45,579 bases of DNA, from positions 1 to 45,579 of the forward strand of contig CATNCS010000013.1 of the NCBI GenBank assembly GCA_950097245.1, given 5' to 3'. The position numbers and the translations under genes are program-made. The notes beneath the pieces are model-generated. The model was given only the letters and a program-made list of their open reading frames with translations. It ran no database searches and was not told where the DNA came from. Each line of letters starts with the position of its first letter. Positions within the stretch are counted from its first letter, which is position 1. Origin of the DNA: an uncultured Oscillospiraceae bacterium (GTDB lineage: Bacteria; Bacillota; Clostridia; Oscillospirales; Oscillospiraceae). Positions 25,457-34,382 of this stretch are shown one piece after another.

Positions 25457-26003
25457 AGTTGTATTCCTCCTTGATTTTGTTGTCGTCATATATGGTGCTG
25501 CGCCCTCTTTCGATGGCGATGGTACCCGTTTTCGCGATTTCCAGAATGCCGAAGTCGGCCAGCATTCCGGTGAGGGCGGCGGTCTTCTCCTTGTCCCCGA
25601 AGATGGCCACGGTGAGGGTCTCCCGGCTCACGTCGATGATCTTGGCACGGAAGATGTTGGCCATCTGGATCACCTCGTCCCGGGCGTTCCGGTCGGCGGC
25701 CCGGACCTTGATGAGGGAAAATTCCCGCTGGATGGAGGTGCCCTCGTCCAGGATCTTCACCGCCAGCACAGGGATCAGCTTGCGGCACTGGTCGGCAATC
25801 TGGTTAATCATCAGCTCGTCGGCCACCAGGACGATGGTGATTCGGGTGATGTTGGGCTTGTCGGTCTCGCCGGAGACGATGGACTCGATGTTGTACCCCT
25901 TCCGGGAGAACAGCCGGGCCACCTGGCTCAATACGCCCGGTATATCCTGAACCAGGATAGACAGGGTGTATTCTTTTTTCTGGGTGTCAAATTCACGTTT
26001 CAT
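25437..26003 (-). CDS. ilvN: acetolactate synthase small subunit (second copy)
   Basis: Regulatory ACT-domain subunit that binds valine and modulates the adjacent large subunit. 188 residues. ACT domain at 10-85 ([22 protein letters not shown] with [13 protein letters not shown]), then the C-terminal IlvN domain. It is longer than the operon's first copy (161) because of a charged tail ([19 protein letters not shown]) whose codons also carry the ilvC RBS and start. It follows ilvB by 13 bases. Confidence 0.95.
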
Positions 26004-26016
26004 CCTGTCCGCCCCC

Positions 26017-27720
26017 TTACTTCAGCAGAAAATCGGTGATATGGGCGCCGCCCGCCACCATGGGCCGGACCATCTCGTCCATGTCCAGCACGCAGTCAAT
26101 CACGCACCCGCAGCCCGCCTCCAGGGCGGCGGAAAAGGCCTGTTCCATCTCCGCCATGGTGGTGGCCCGGAAGCCCTTGAGGCCGTAGGCCTCAGCCAGT
26201 TTGACGAAATCCGGGCCCCGGTCCAGGGTGGTCTCGGAGTACCGCTCGTGGTAGATCAGGTGCTGCCACTGGCGGACCATGCCTAGGGTGCCGTTGTTGA
26301 AGACCACGGTGATGATGGGCAGGTGGTAGTGTTCCACGGTGGCAAGCTCGTGGCAGTTCATGCGGAAGCAGCCGTCGCCGGTGGTGTGGACCACTACCTT
26401 GTCTGGATTGCCCACCTTGGCCCCGATGGCCGCCCCCAGGCCGAAGCCCATGGTGCCGAAGCCGCCGGAGGTGAGGAGCTGGCCGGGGTAGTCGAAGTGG
26501 AAGTGCTGGATGGACCACATCTGGTGCTGGCCCACGTCGGTGGCCACGATGGTGTCCTGGGGGGCCAGGCGGCGGATGGTCTCCAGCACCTGCTTGGGGG
26601 TGAGGGTCTCGCTCTCCCGGGGGACGGAGGGCTCCCGCAGGGGCAGGATGTGGTTCTTCCAGTCCGTGTGGCTGTACTGGGGCAGGCGCTCGTTGAGCAG
26701 GGCCAGCACCCGCTTGGCTGAGCCGATGATGTGGTGGTCGGTGAGGACGTTTTTGTCGATCTCGGAGCGGTCAATGTCGATGTGGACGATTTTGGCCTGG
26801 CTGGCGAAGGTGTCAGGCTGGAGGGCCACCCGGTCGGAGAACCGGCAGCCCACGGCGATGAGCAGGTCACACTCGTTGCAGGCCACGTTGCTGGCCTGGG
26901 AGCCATGCATGCCGATCATGCCGGTGGTGAGGGGGTGTCCACCGGGGAAGCCGCCACCGCCCATGATGGTGATCGCCACCGGAGCGTCCAGCTTCTCAGC
27001 AAACTCCTTAAATTCGTTGTGAGCCCGCCCCCGAACCACGCCGCCGCCACAAATGAGCAGCGGTTTTTCCGCCTGGGCGATCATGTTCACTAAGGTGTTG
27101 ATATCCCCAAGATTGGGCTCGGGGGCCTTCAGGTCGTGGCTGTCAGCCAACGCTTTGAGACTGCCACAGCCTCGATTTTTCGTCCAGGGAACAAACTCGT
27201 AATCAATCTCCACATTGGGGAACGTGACATTTTTTACAAAATCGATGAGCACCGGCCCCGGCCGACCGGTGGCTGCCACAGCGAAAGCCTGACGCATCAC
27301 GTCTGGGATGCTTTGGGCGTCCCGAACCAGATAGGCCGCTTTCGTGATGGGCATAGCGATACCGGTGATGTCCACCTCTTGAAAGGCGTCCTTGCCCAAA
27401 GTCTGCTCCGTCACGTTACAGGTGATAAAGACGATGGGGGAGGAGTCCATGTAGGCGGTGGCGATGCCAGTGACCAGATTGGTGGCCCCAGGGCCGCTGG
27501 TGGCGAAGCACACCCCCACTTTACCGGTAGACCGGGCGTAGCCGTCGGCGGCGTGGGAGGCCCCCTGCTCGTGGGCCGTCAACACGTGGTGAATTTTTTC
27601 CTTGTAGTTATACAGTTCGTCATAGAGATTTAGGATGGTCCCGCCGGGATAGCCGAAGACGGTGTCCACCTCCTGCTCCAGCAAGCACTCCATGATAGCC
27701 GCAGTCGCTCTAATTTTCAT
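26017..27720 (-). CDS. ilvB: acetolactate synthase large subunit (second copy)
   Basis: Thiamine-diphosphate enzyme condensing two pyruvates, or pyruvate and 2-oxobutyrate. ATG 27720 overlaps the deaminase stop as ATGA, so the start is coupled. 567 residues. GYPGGTILNLYDEL and the catalytic Glu in TAHEQGASHAADGYARS lie N-terminally. The ThDP motif GDGCFRMNCHELA ... NN is near residue 440. The N-terminal third has noticeably fewer GC-ending codons than the copy at 28971-30599. The two large subunits are clearly paralogous but distinct, pointing to separate origins. Confidence 0.95.
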   Translation of the reverse strand: MKIRATAAIMECLLEQEVDTVFGYPGGTILNLYDELYNYKEKIHHVLTAHEQGASHAADGYARSTGKVGVCFATSGPGATNLVTGIATAYMDSSPIVFITCNVTEQTLGKDAFQEVDITGIAMPITKAAYLVRDAQSIPDVMRQAFAVAATGRPGPVLIDFVKNVTFPNVEIDYEFVPWTKNRGCGSLKALADSHDLKAPEPNLGDINTLVNMIAQAEKPLLICGGGVVRGRAHNEFKEFAEKLDAPVAITIMGGGGFPGGHPLTTGMIGMHGSQASNVACNECDLLIAVGCRFSDRVALQPDTFASQAKIVHIDIDRSEIDKNVLTDHHIIGSAKRVLALLNERLPQYSHTDWKNHILPLREPSVPRESETLTPKQVLETIRRLAPQDTIVATDVGQHQMWSIQHFHFDYPGQLLTSGGFGTMGFGLGAAIGAKVGNPDKVVVHTTGDGCFRMNCHELATVEHYHLPIITVVFNNGTLGMVRQWQHLIYHERYSETTLDRGPDFVKLAEAYGLKGFRATTMAEMEQAFSAALEAGCGCVIDCVLDMDEMVRPMVAGGAHITDFLLK

Positions 27721-28172
27721 AGTTTCGCCTCTTTTTCTTCCGACTGATAGCGATACATCCCCCACCAGTCGGGCATCAGCGCCCCAAGGGCGACGGTTTC
27801 CCGCTTATCATAATCGGTCATGATTTCCATATCTTTATTTTTCAGATTCAGCTGCATAAAGAACTCCCGGCAGGCTCCGCAGGGCATCCCGCTCCCGGAT
27901 CCAAAGGGAGGCCGGTCCCGGAACACGATAAGCCGCTTGACCGCCGTCTGCCCACTTTGCAGATACATATTCAGCGCCGCCGTCCGCTCCGCACACAGAT
28001 CCATAACCCCACAGCAGCTCTCAATACAGAAGCCGGTATAAATTTCCCCATTTTCGCTCTCCAGGGCGCAGACCACATGGTGGGCCTGAATGAAGGGAGT
28101 CAGCTCTTCCGGGTGGTACTGCTCTTTAGCCCTCAAATATAAGGTCTCCCAAATATCCATATCCACGTTCAA
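27717..28172 (-). CDS. cytidine/blasticidin-type deaminase-fold protein
   Basis: 151 residues of the cytidine deaminase fold: zinc and proton-shuttle motif CAERTAALN near residue 61 and PCGACREFF near 97. HHVVCALESENGEIYTGFCI resembles the substrate-binding N terminus. Tetrameric Cdd enzymes are about 130 residues with NIENA; here that segment is different (CIESCC), so the substrate may not be cytidine. The start is uncertain: TTG 28172 or ATG 28160, neither with a good SD. It sits inside the ilv operon, coupled to ilvB by ATGA, although no role in branched-chain synthesis is known for the family. Confidence 0.75.
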   Translation of the reverse strand: MNVDMDIWETLYLRAKEQYHPEELTPFIQAHHVVCALESENGEIYTGFCIESCCGVMDLCAERTAALNMYLQSGQTAVKRLIVFRDRPPFGSGSGMPCGACREFFMQLNLKNKDMEIMTDYDKRETVALGALMPDWWGMYRYQSEEKEAKL

Positions 28173-28178
28173 CTATTT

Positions 28179-28436
28179 TTACAAAATCTTCTCAAATACC
28201 ATTGTGGCCTGAATTCGGTCGCCGCCGCCCCAGCCAGAGCTTCCGCCGCTGGCAGTGGTGATCGTGTGCAGACGATATCCCTTAGCAGCCTGTTCATTGA
28301 TAACAGCTTCCAGATCGGTCAAATTTTTGGAACCAGTACCCATAAACTTTTCCTTCAATGTCACTTGCAACACGACATAACGAAGGTCTTTCCCAGAGGC
28401 GGTAGAAAATGTGGAAGTATCATTATAATCGACCAT
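28179..28436 (-). CDS. DUF4177-like small protein
   Basis: 85 residues. RYVVLQVTLKEKFMG, a middle helix LEAVINEQAAKGYRLHTITT, and a final strand TMVFEKIL reproduce the beta-alpha-beta layout of DUF4177 proteins. No signal or membrane segment. AAGGAG precedes ATG 28436. It lies between the first ilvBN pair and the deaminase-like gene, in the same direction with short gaps. Function unknown; with the deaminase gene it looks like an insertion into an ilv operon. Confidence 0.7.
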   Translation of the reverse strand: MVDYNDTSTFSTASGKDLRYVVLQVTLKEKFMGTGSKNLTDLEAVINEQAAKGYRLHTITTASGGSSGWGGGDRIQATMVFEKIL

Positions 28437-28472
28437 AACTTCTCGCTCCTTCTTAAGTTTTATAATACATCA

Positions 28473-28958
28473 TTAAATTTTCCCCCCGCCCTTTTGCAGG
28501 GCGATGACGCCGGTACGGACCACCTCCAGGATGGAGAAGGGCCGGAGCATGGCCTCGAAGGTGTCGATGCGGTCGGGGGTGTCGGACAGCTCCAGGGTGA
28601 GGGAGTTGGGGGAGATGTCGTCCACCTTGGCCCCCATGATATCGCAGATGGTCATGATGTCCTGCCGGGTCTTGTTGGTGGCGTTCACCTTGAGGAGCAC
28701 CAGCTCCCGGCCGATCATCTTGTCCTCGGGGATGGTGCGCACCTTGATGACCTCGATGAGCTTGTTCAGCTGCTTCTCCACCTGCTCCACCACGCTGTTG
28801 CCGCTGTCCACGATGATGGTGATGCGGGAGATGGTGGGGTCGTCGGTGACTCCCACGGCCAGGGAGTCGATGTTGAAGGCCCGGCGGGAGAACAGCCCGG
28901 TGATGCGGTTGAGCACGCCGGCCTGGTTCTCCACCAGCACGGAAATGGTCTGTTTCAT
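28473..28958 (-). CDS. ilvN: acetolactate synthase small subunit (first copy)
   Basis: 161-residue regulatory subunit, the normal IlvN/IlvH length. ACT domain MKQTISVLVENQAGVLNRIT ... FNIDSLAVGVTDDP, then the C-terminal domain ending EVVRTGVIALQKG. AAAGGAGG upstream of ATG 28958 overlaps the end of the preceding ilvB. It partners the large subunit encoded at 28971-30599 and confers valine feedback inhibition in the family. Confidence 0.96.
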   Translation of the reverse strand: MKQTISVLVENQAGVLNRITGLFSRRAFNIDSLAVGVTDDPTISRITIIVDSGNSVVEQVEKQLNKLIEVIKVRTIPEDKMIGRELVLLKVNATNKTRQDIMTICDIMGAKVDDISPNSLTLELSDTPDRIDTFEAMLRPFSILEVVRTGVIALQKGGGKI

Positions 28959-28970
28959 CTTCTCCCTCCT

Positions 28971-30599
28971 TTAATCGGTAGTGGCTACGTCGGGATGGAC
29001 CTGACAGATCAGGATACAGGGGCCCTTTTCGGTCAGGAATCTATCAATGGAGGAGTCCAGCTCCTCCTCCTCGCACACCGTCACGCAGGGGATGGCGTAG
29101 GCGGCGGCGATGGTCTCGAAGTCGGGGGAGCCGTCCAGGGCCACGCCGAAGGGGCCGTGGTAGGGGGCCCGGCTCTGAATCTGGTGGACCAGCCCCAGGG
29201 TGTTGTTCCGGAACAGGACGATCTTCAGGTCCATGCCGGAGCACTTCACGGCGGCCAGCTCGTTCATGGCCATCTGGAAGGAGCCGTCGCCGCACACCAC
29301 CACGGTCTGCCGGTCCGGCAGGGCCACCTTCACCCCCACCCCGGCGGGCAGGGCGTAGCCCATGGTGCCCAGGCCGCCGCTGGTGAGCAGCCGGCCGTGC
29401 TTCTGGGGCAGGTATTTACAGGTAAAAATCTGGTTCTGGCCCACATCCACGCACACTACCGCGTCGTCCTCCAGCCTGGCCCCCAGCTTCCGCATGACGG
29501 TGCCGGGGAAGACGGAGCCGGGGCGGCTGGGGAACTGGCGGCTCAGCTCCGCCTTGCGGTAGTCGGCCAGCCGGGCCCGCCACTCCGCACAGTCGGGGGC
29601 CTCTACCCCCAGGTCCAGAATCTGCCGGAGAATCACCTTTACATCCCCCACCAGGGGGACGGCGGCCTGCATATTCTTGCCGATCTCCGCCGGGTCCACG
29701 TCAATGTGGATGGTGGCCATCCGGCGCTGAATCTCATCGGGCTGGATAATGGCCCGGTCGGCCGCCCGGGTGCCCACCATGATGAGCAGGTCGGACTTGG
29801 CCAGGGCCTTGTTGGCGCAGTGGTTGCCGTGGGCCCCGATCATCCCCATGTTCAGGGGGTGGTCGGTGGGCATGACGGAGATGGCCATCATGGTCTTCAC
29901 CACCGGGATGCCGGTACCCTCGGCCAGCTCCAGCAGCTCGTCCCTGGCGCCGGCCAGCCAGACGCCGCCCCCGGCGCAGATAATGGGCTGCTTCGCCTTG
30001 GCGATGGCCTCCGCCACCCGCTTGATCTGCAAATCGTTGCCCTTCACGCTGGGCTTGTAGCCCCGGATATTCACCGTCTCCGGCCAGTCGAAGGACTTTA
30101 CCGGCTGCTCCTGCACGTCGATGGGGATGTCGATGAGTACCGGGCCGGGCCGGCCGGTGGAGGCGATGTGGAAGGCCTCCCGGACGATCCGGGGAATCTG
30201 GTTGGGGTCCTTCACCAGGTAGCTGTGCTTGGAGAAGGGAGCCACCGCGCCGGTGATGTCCACCTCCTGGAAGATGTCCCTCCCCAGCAGGTGGCTGGGC
30301 ACTTGGCCGGTGATGGCCACCATGGGGATGGAGTCCATGTAGGCGGTGGCGATGCCGGTAATCAGGTTGGTGGCCCCCGGGCCGGAGGTCACCATACACA
30401 CCCCCACCTTGCCGCTTACCCGGGCGTAGCCGGAGGCCATGTGCCCCGCGTTCTGCTCGGTGCGCACCAGGGTGTAGCCAATCTCAGGGACGTCCTTCAG
30501 GGCGTCCACCGCCGGGCAGATGGTGGCCCCGGCGTAGCCGAACATGTGGGTCACGCCCTCCCGCTTTAAGCTCTCAATCAGCGCCTGTGCTCCGTTCAT
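28971..30599 (-). CDS. ilvB: acetolactate synthase large subunit (first copy)
   Basis: First gene of the T-box operon, 542 residues. GYAGATICPAVDAL and the catalytic Glu in VRTEQNAGHMASGYARV, ThDP motif GDGSFQMAMNELA ... NN, FAD/ThDP core SGPGATNLITGIATAYMD. GGAGGTAATATCC precedes ATG 30599. Biosynthetic AHAS rather than the fermentative AlsS type is inferred from the partner ilvN and T-box control. It differs widely from the second copy, for example GYAGATI versus GYPGGTI. Confidence 0.96.
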   Translation of the reverse strand: MNGAQALIESLKREGVTHMFGYAGATICPAVDALKDVPEIGYTLVRTEQNAGHMASGYARVSGKVGVCMVTSGPGATNLITGIATAYMDSIPMVAITGQVPSHLLGRDIFQEVDITGAVAPFSKHSYLVKDPNQIPRIVREAFHIASTGRPGPVLIDIPIDVQEQPVKSFDWPETVNIRGYKPSVKGNDLQIKRVAEAIAKAKQPIICAGGGVWLAGARDELLELAEGTGIPVVKTMMAISVMPTDHPLNMGMIGAHGNHCANKALAKSDLLIMVGTRAADRAIIQPDEIQRRMATIHIDVDPAEIGKNMQAAVPLVGDVKVILRQILDLGVEAPDCAEWRARLADYRKAELSRQFPSRPGSVFPGTVMRKLGARLEDDAVVCVDVGQNQIFTCKYLPQKHGRLLTSGGLGTMGYALPAGVGVKVALPDRQTVVVCGDGSFQMAMNELAAVKCSGMDLKIVLFRNNTLGLVHQIQSRAPYHGPFGVALDGSPDFETIAAAYAIPCVTVCEEEELDSSIDRFLTEKGPCILICQVHPDVATTD

Positions 30600-30620
30600 G
30601 GATATTACCTCCGTAAAACA

Positions 30621-30877
30621 AAAAACTCCGTCCTACCTTAAATAGGACGAAGCAGAATACTCCGTGGTACCACCTAACTTCACAGCCTGGGGCTGTGCGC
30701 TCATTGCCCCGGTAACGGAGGGAGACCGTTCCGATTTACCGCGCCCCGGGGGCGTTTCAGCCGGACTGCTCGCGGGTGACGTTCGAAAATGCCCTTCGCG
30801 GGCGCTTACACCAGCCGCGCCCTCTCTTCAGCTCTGGACAAGCCTACTGTCCCGGTCATCGCTTTTATGGATGATTG
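30621..30877 (-). promoter_or_regulatory. T-box leader of the ilv operon
   Basis: tRNA-sensing leader. T-box sequence GGTGGTACCACGG at 30674-30662; terminator CGTCCTA/TAGGACG (30650-30630) followed by T-run (30626-30621). Stem I shows CAGTAGG, a distal GAGAGGGCGCGGCTGGTG segment, and the specifier context GAAC-GTC-ACC at about 30786-30777, giving a GUC (Val) specifier. Uncharged tRNA-Val would favour antitermination of ilvBN-ilvBN-ilvC. Confidence 0.88.
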
Positions 30878-30883
30878 TTCATT

Positions 30884-30912
30884 ATCTTACCCCATCAGAC
30901 TCCATTTGTCAA
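30884..30912 (-). promoter_or_regulatory. promoter of the ilv operon
   Basis: -35 TTGACA (30912-30907), 17-base spacer, -10 TAAGAT (30889-30884), just ahead of the T-box leader. Confidence 0.8.
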
Positions 30913-30951
30913 TTCCCTTTTTTGGATTTTCTGTCCCGGGCGCGAATTTTA

Positions 30952-31000
30952 CCCCGCCCGCCCCGGCGGGCCCTGGGGGCCTCCCGGGAGTCGGGCGGGG
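30952..31000 (-). terminator. probable terminator of the sialic-acid importer operon
   Basis: CCCCGCCCG / CGGGCGGGG arms around an inner GC-rich hairpin, 10 bases after the nanA stop. The T-run is weak. Confidence 0.5.
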
Positions 31001-31009
31001 CTGTTTCAA

Positions 31010-31918
31010 TCAGCAGTATTTGGCGATGGCGTCACGGATCATTTCGTGAATCTGGACGGCGATGGGCCGGTCTCCCTCCGCCAGCTCCAGCAGGGGCGCC
31101 CGGACGCCTCCCACGTCGGGCCCGCCCTGAAGGCGGATGACCTCCTTGATGACCGCGTACAGGTTCCCATGGGTGGAGCACATCTTGTAAATGATGCGGC
31201 AGCACTCGTTTTGAACCTCCCGGCCCTTCTTCAGGTCGCCGGCCTGGAAGCAGCGGAGAATCTCCAGATATAGCTCGGGCATGGCGGCGTAGGTGCCGCC
31301 AATGCCGCCCCCCGCCCCGGCGGCCAGGCCGGACAGCAACTGCTCGTCCGGGCCGTTGAAGACGAAGGCGCCCTCGTCGTGCCACAGCTGGATGTCCTGC
31401 ACGGGCATGGAGGAGTTCTTCACCCCGATGACCCGGGGGTTCTTCAGCATCTCCTGGAGCAGGGGCACCGACAGGGCCACCCCGGCCAGCTGGGGGATGT
31501 TGTAGATCACGAAGTCGGTATTGGGGGCGGCGTCGGAGATGTCGTTCCAGTATTTGGCAATAGCCTTGGGGGGCAGGTGGAAGTAGATGGGGGGGATGGC
31601 GGCGATGGCGTCCACCCCCAGGCTCTCGGCGTGGGCGGCCAGCTCCCGGCTGTCCGCGGTGTTGTTGCAGGCCACATGGGCGATGACGGTCAGCTTGCCG
31701 CCCACCTCAGCCATCACGTTCTCCAGGGTCTCCTTCCGCTCGGCCACGCTCTGGTAGATGCACTCCCCGGAGGAGCCGCCCACGTACAGGCCCTTCACGC
31801 CCTTGTCCAGCAGGTATTTGGCCAGGGCCCGGACGGCCCCGCCGTCCACCCTGCCCTCCTTATCGTAGCAGGCGTAGAAGGCGGGAATTATACCCTGATA
31901 TTTGGAAAAATCTTTCAT
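31010..31918 (-). CDS. nanA: N-acetylneuraminate lyase
   Basis: Schiff-base aldolase splitting sialic acid into ManNAc and pyruvate. 302 residues, DapA/NanA superfamily. GGSSGE (47-52) binds the pyruvate carboxylate, Tyr139 in IYNIPQ and the Schiff-base Lys167 in GVKNSS are in place. The GGSSGE form and following residues favour NanA over DapA, as does the setting: last gene of a unit with an ABC sugar importer and a NanQ-like anomerase, near an AGE-family epimerase. Starts at ATG 31918. Confidence 0.92.
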   Translation of the reverse strand: MKDFSKYQGIIPAFYACYDKEGRVDGGAVRALAKYLLDKGVKGLYVGGSSGECIYQSVAERKETLENVMAEVGGKLTVIAHVACNNTADSRELAAHAESLGVDAIAAIPPIYFHLPPKAIAKYWNDISDAAPNTDFVIYNIPQLAGVALSVPLLQEMLKNPRVIGVKNSSMPVQDIQLWHDEGAFVFNGPDEQLLSGLAAGAGGGIGGTYAAMPELYLEILRCFQAGDLKKGREVQNECCRIIYKMCSTHGNLYAVIKEVIRLQGGPDVGGVRAPLLELAEGDRPIAVQIHEMIRDAIAKYC

Positions 31919-31929
31919 ATCAATGCTCC

Positions 31930-32388
31930 TTAATCGTCAAAAATTCGCACCTTAAAAACCACCTTGGTCACGGTCTCCGGCCGGTCCAGCTGCATCTTGA
32001 TGCGGTGGGCGTCGTTGGGAAAGACCACCAGGAAATCCCCCGGGGACAGGGTCAGCCGGTAGCTGGCCGGGCCCCGGTAGGCATAGAAGTCGTTGGCCTC
32101 CACCCGGTCGAACTCGTCCAGCTCCTCCGGCGGGGCGATCTCCACCCCCTCGGAGCCGTCGGCCATGATGTGGATGTCCAGATATTTTTTGTGGGCCTCG
32201 AAGAAGCTCTCCTCCTCCGGGACGGTCTCGTAGGTGAAGCGGGTGGCGTAGACGTCGTCCCCCTTGAGCTGCACCTTCTCATACCCCACGCTGTCCAGAA
32301 ACGCCGGGGTGATGTGGGCCAGGGCCAGGTCCAGGTTGGGGTGGATGCCCCGGTAGGTCAGGGCGTCGTTATTCTTCGCACAAATCAT
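31930..32388 (-). CDS. nanQ: YhcH/YjgK/YiaL-family protein, NanQ-type anomerase
   Basis: 152-residue cupin-like protein. HKKYLDIHIMADGSEGVEIA and DFLVVFPNDAHRIKMQL hold the conserved acidic/His residues of the family. E. coli YhcH (NanQ) speeds conversion of the alpha anomer of sialic acid to the form used by NanA, and the position directly upstream of nanA supports that role here. Gaps of 4 and 11 bases to neighbours show tight operon structure. Confidence 0.85.
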   Translation of the reverse strand: MICAKNNDALTYRGIHPNLDLALAHITPAFLDSVGYEKVQLKGDDVYATRFTYETVPEEESFFEAHKKYLDIHIMADGSEGVEIAPPEELDEFDRVEANDFYAYRGPASYRLTLSPGDFLVVFPNDAHRIKMQLDRPETVTKVVFKVRIFDD

Positions 32389-32392
32389 GGCC

Positions 32393-33322
32393 TTATCCTT
32401 TCACCGCGCCCATGGCGATGCCCTGGGTGAAGTACTTCTGGAAAATCAGGAATATGGTGATGATGGGCACCGAGGCCATGGCCGCGCCCGCCATCAGCAG
32501 GCCGATGTCGGTGGAGGTCTCCGCCTGGAGGGTGGCGATACCCATGGAGATGGTGTAGACGTTGTTGGCGTCCAGCATGACCAGCTGCATGAAGTAGTCG
32601 TTCCAGCAGTTGATGAAGGTGAAGATGGCCAGCGCGCCGATGCCCGGCTTGATCATGGGCATGACCACGGTGGCAAAGGTGTTCCACTCGCTGGAGCCGT
32701 CGATGCGGGCGGCCTCCAGGATTTCTCCCGGGATGCCCTCGGAGAACTGCTTCATCAGGAACACGCCGAAGGGCCAGCCTACCGTGGGGAAAATCACTGC
32801 CCACAGGCTGCCGTAGAGCCGCAGGCCGGACATCTCCTTCAGCAGGGGGATGAGGATGACCTGCTTGGGCAGGGCCATAGCGCATACGATGAGGGAGAAC
32901 AGCAGGGCCCGGCCGTTAAACCGCTTCTTGGCCAGGGCGTAGCCCGCCATGGCGGCGGTGACGCAGGTGATAATCATGGCCGCTACCGCCATAAACACCG
33001 CGTTGATGAGCCAGCGGAAGGCGGCGGGGGCGTCCGGCCCGGCGAACAGCACCACCCGGTTCTTCTCCGGATTGGTGAAGCTGCCGAAGGGCATGAAGAT
33101 CTCCCACAGGGGGGCGGTGCGCTGCTTGAACAGGGCCTCGAAGTTGTCGGTCACCCACTCGGTGGGCCACCAGGTGGGCTGGGGGGAGTTGTTCACCGCG
33201 CTGGACTTGAAGGCGCCGGTGATGATCCAGTACAGCGGGAAGGTAAACAGGAATGCCAGGATAATCAGGACAATGAGGGACGCGATCCGATAGGCACGGC
33301 TGCTGCCGCTTTGAATTTTCAT
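32393..33322 (-). CDS. ABC sugar transporter permease (MalG-like)
   Basis: 309-residue inner-membrane subunit of a CUT1-type importer. A first helix near 14-35 is followed by a ~90-residue outer loop and five more helices. The EAA loop EAARIDGSSEWNTFATVVMP contacts the ATPase. No ATPase gene lies in the cluster, so a shared MsmK-type ATPase elsewhere must serve it, common in CUT1 systems. Likely substrate sialic acid, from context. Confidence 0.93.
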   Translation of the reverse strand: MKIQSGSSRAYRIASLIVLIILAFLFTFPLYWIITGAFKSSAVNNSPQPTWWPTEWVTDNFEALFKQRTAPLWEIFMPFGSFTNPEKNRVVLFAGPDAPAAFRWLINAVFMAVAAMIITCVTAAMAGYALAKKRFNGRALLFSLIVCAMALPKQVILIPLLKEMSGLRLYGSLWAVIFPTVGWPFGVFLMKQFSEGIPGEILEAARIDGSSEWNTFATVVMPMIKPGIGALAIFTFINCWNDYFMQLVMLDANNVYTISMGIATLQAETSTDIGLLMAGAAMASVPIITIFLIFQKYFTQGIAMGAVKG

Positions 33323-33334
33323 ACCAGCACCCCC

Positions 33335-34255
33335 TTACTTCTCTTTGGCCAGCTTGAACTGGACGGCGGACAGGAGCCCAATGAAGATGGCCAGCACCAC
33401 GCCCATGGCGTTGGCGTAGCCGAAGTGGCCCGCCTGCTCGGTGAGCTTGAAGGCGGTCCAGTAGATGCGGTACATCACCGTGTCCGTCCCCGCGCCGCCC
33501 TTGGTCAGCAGCTGAATCAGGGCGAAGCACTGGAAGGAGTTGATGGTGGTGATGACCAGGATGTACAGGGTGGTGGGCATCATCTGGGGCCACTTCACCT
33601 TCCAGAACACCTGCATCTCGGTGGCCCCGTCCACCTGGGCGGCCTCAATGAGGGTCTGGTCCACGTTGCCCAGGGCGGAGACATACAGCACGATGGGCTG
33701 GCCCACCGAGGTGGTGAACAGGATCAGGATGATACAGCCCAGGGCGAATTTCTCGTCGCCCAGCCAGTTGATCCGGCCCTCAATCAGGCCCAGCCCCTTG
33801 AGGACGTAGTTGAAGATGCCGTAGTAGTTGTTGTACATCCAGGCCCAGACCACGGTGACGGCCACCGAGCCGGTGACCACGGGCAGGTAGAAGATGCACC
33901 GGAAGGCGGACAGGACGGGGCCCTTCATCTTGTAGATGGCGGAGGACACCCACAGGGAGAAGGCGCACACCGTGGGCACGCTGACGATGACAATGACGAA
34001 GGTGTTCTTCAGCGCGGCCAGAAAGTCCTTGTCGCCCCACAGCCGGACAAAGTTGTCCAGGCCGATGAAGCTGCCCCCGATCAGGCCCGGGTCGTGCATA
34101 TTGGTGTCGGTCAGGCTGGTCAGGATACAGATAATCATGGGGATGACCACAAAGCCGATGAAGAAAATCAGACAGGGCAGCATAAACAGGTAGCCGGCGA
34201 TGTTTTCCCGCCGCTGCAGGGCCCGGCTCATGGGCTGCTTCGACTGTTTTGCCAA
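33335..34255 (-). CDS. ABC sugar transporter permease (MalF-like)
   Basis: About 306 residues, six helices; EAA loop EAAQVDGATEMQVFWKVKWP. It pairs with the MalG-like subunit 12 bases downstream. Start choice: AAAGGAG places a TTG at 34255 at eight-base spacing; GTG 34264 and TTG 34261 in frame are too close to that SD, and ATG at MSRALQRRENIAG is a further option. It is separated from the binding-protein gene by a strong hairpin. Confidence 0.9.
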   Translation of the reverse strand: MAKQSKQPMSRALQRRENIAGYLFMLPCLIFFIGFVVIPMIICILTSLTDTNMHDPGLIGGSFIGLDNFVRLWGDKDFLAALKNTFVIVIVSVPTVCAFSLWVSSAIYKMKGPVLSAFRCIFYLPVVTGSVAVTVVWAWMYNNYYGIFNYVLKGLGLIEGRINWLGDEKFALGCIILILFTTSVGQPIVLYVSALGNVDQTLIEAAQVDGATEMQVFWKVKWPQMMPTTLYILVITTINSFQCFALIQLLTKGGAGTDTVMYRIYWTAFKLTEQAGHFGYANAMGVVLAIFIGLLSAVQFKLAKEK

Positions 34256-34312
34256 GCTCAACACTCCTTTACAACTGGGATGGCGCCCCGGACCGGGGCA
34301 GGTAGACTAAGC

Positions 34313-34347
34313 GCGCCCCTCTCCCGCCCTTCGCGGGAGAGGGGCGC
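34313..34347 (-). terminator. partial terminator or mRNA-stabilising hairpin after the binding-protein gene
   Basis: GCGCCCCTCTCCCGC / GCGGGAGAGGGGCGC, perfect 15-bp stem with no T-run. Such hairpins inside importer operons commonly keep the binding-protein message more abundant than the permease messages. Confidence 0.75.
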
Positions 34348-34382
34348 TTGAACCCTTATCTCTTTGCTTATGCTATGGACGC

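Noticed and set aside
34313..34347. The large hairpin as a member of the TGTAGGGG repeat family
   Set aside because: It is a single long hairpin without the TGTAGGGG/CCCCTACA ends or double-hairpin layout.
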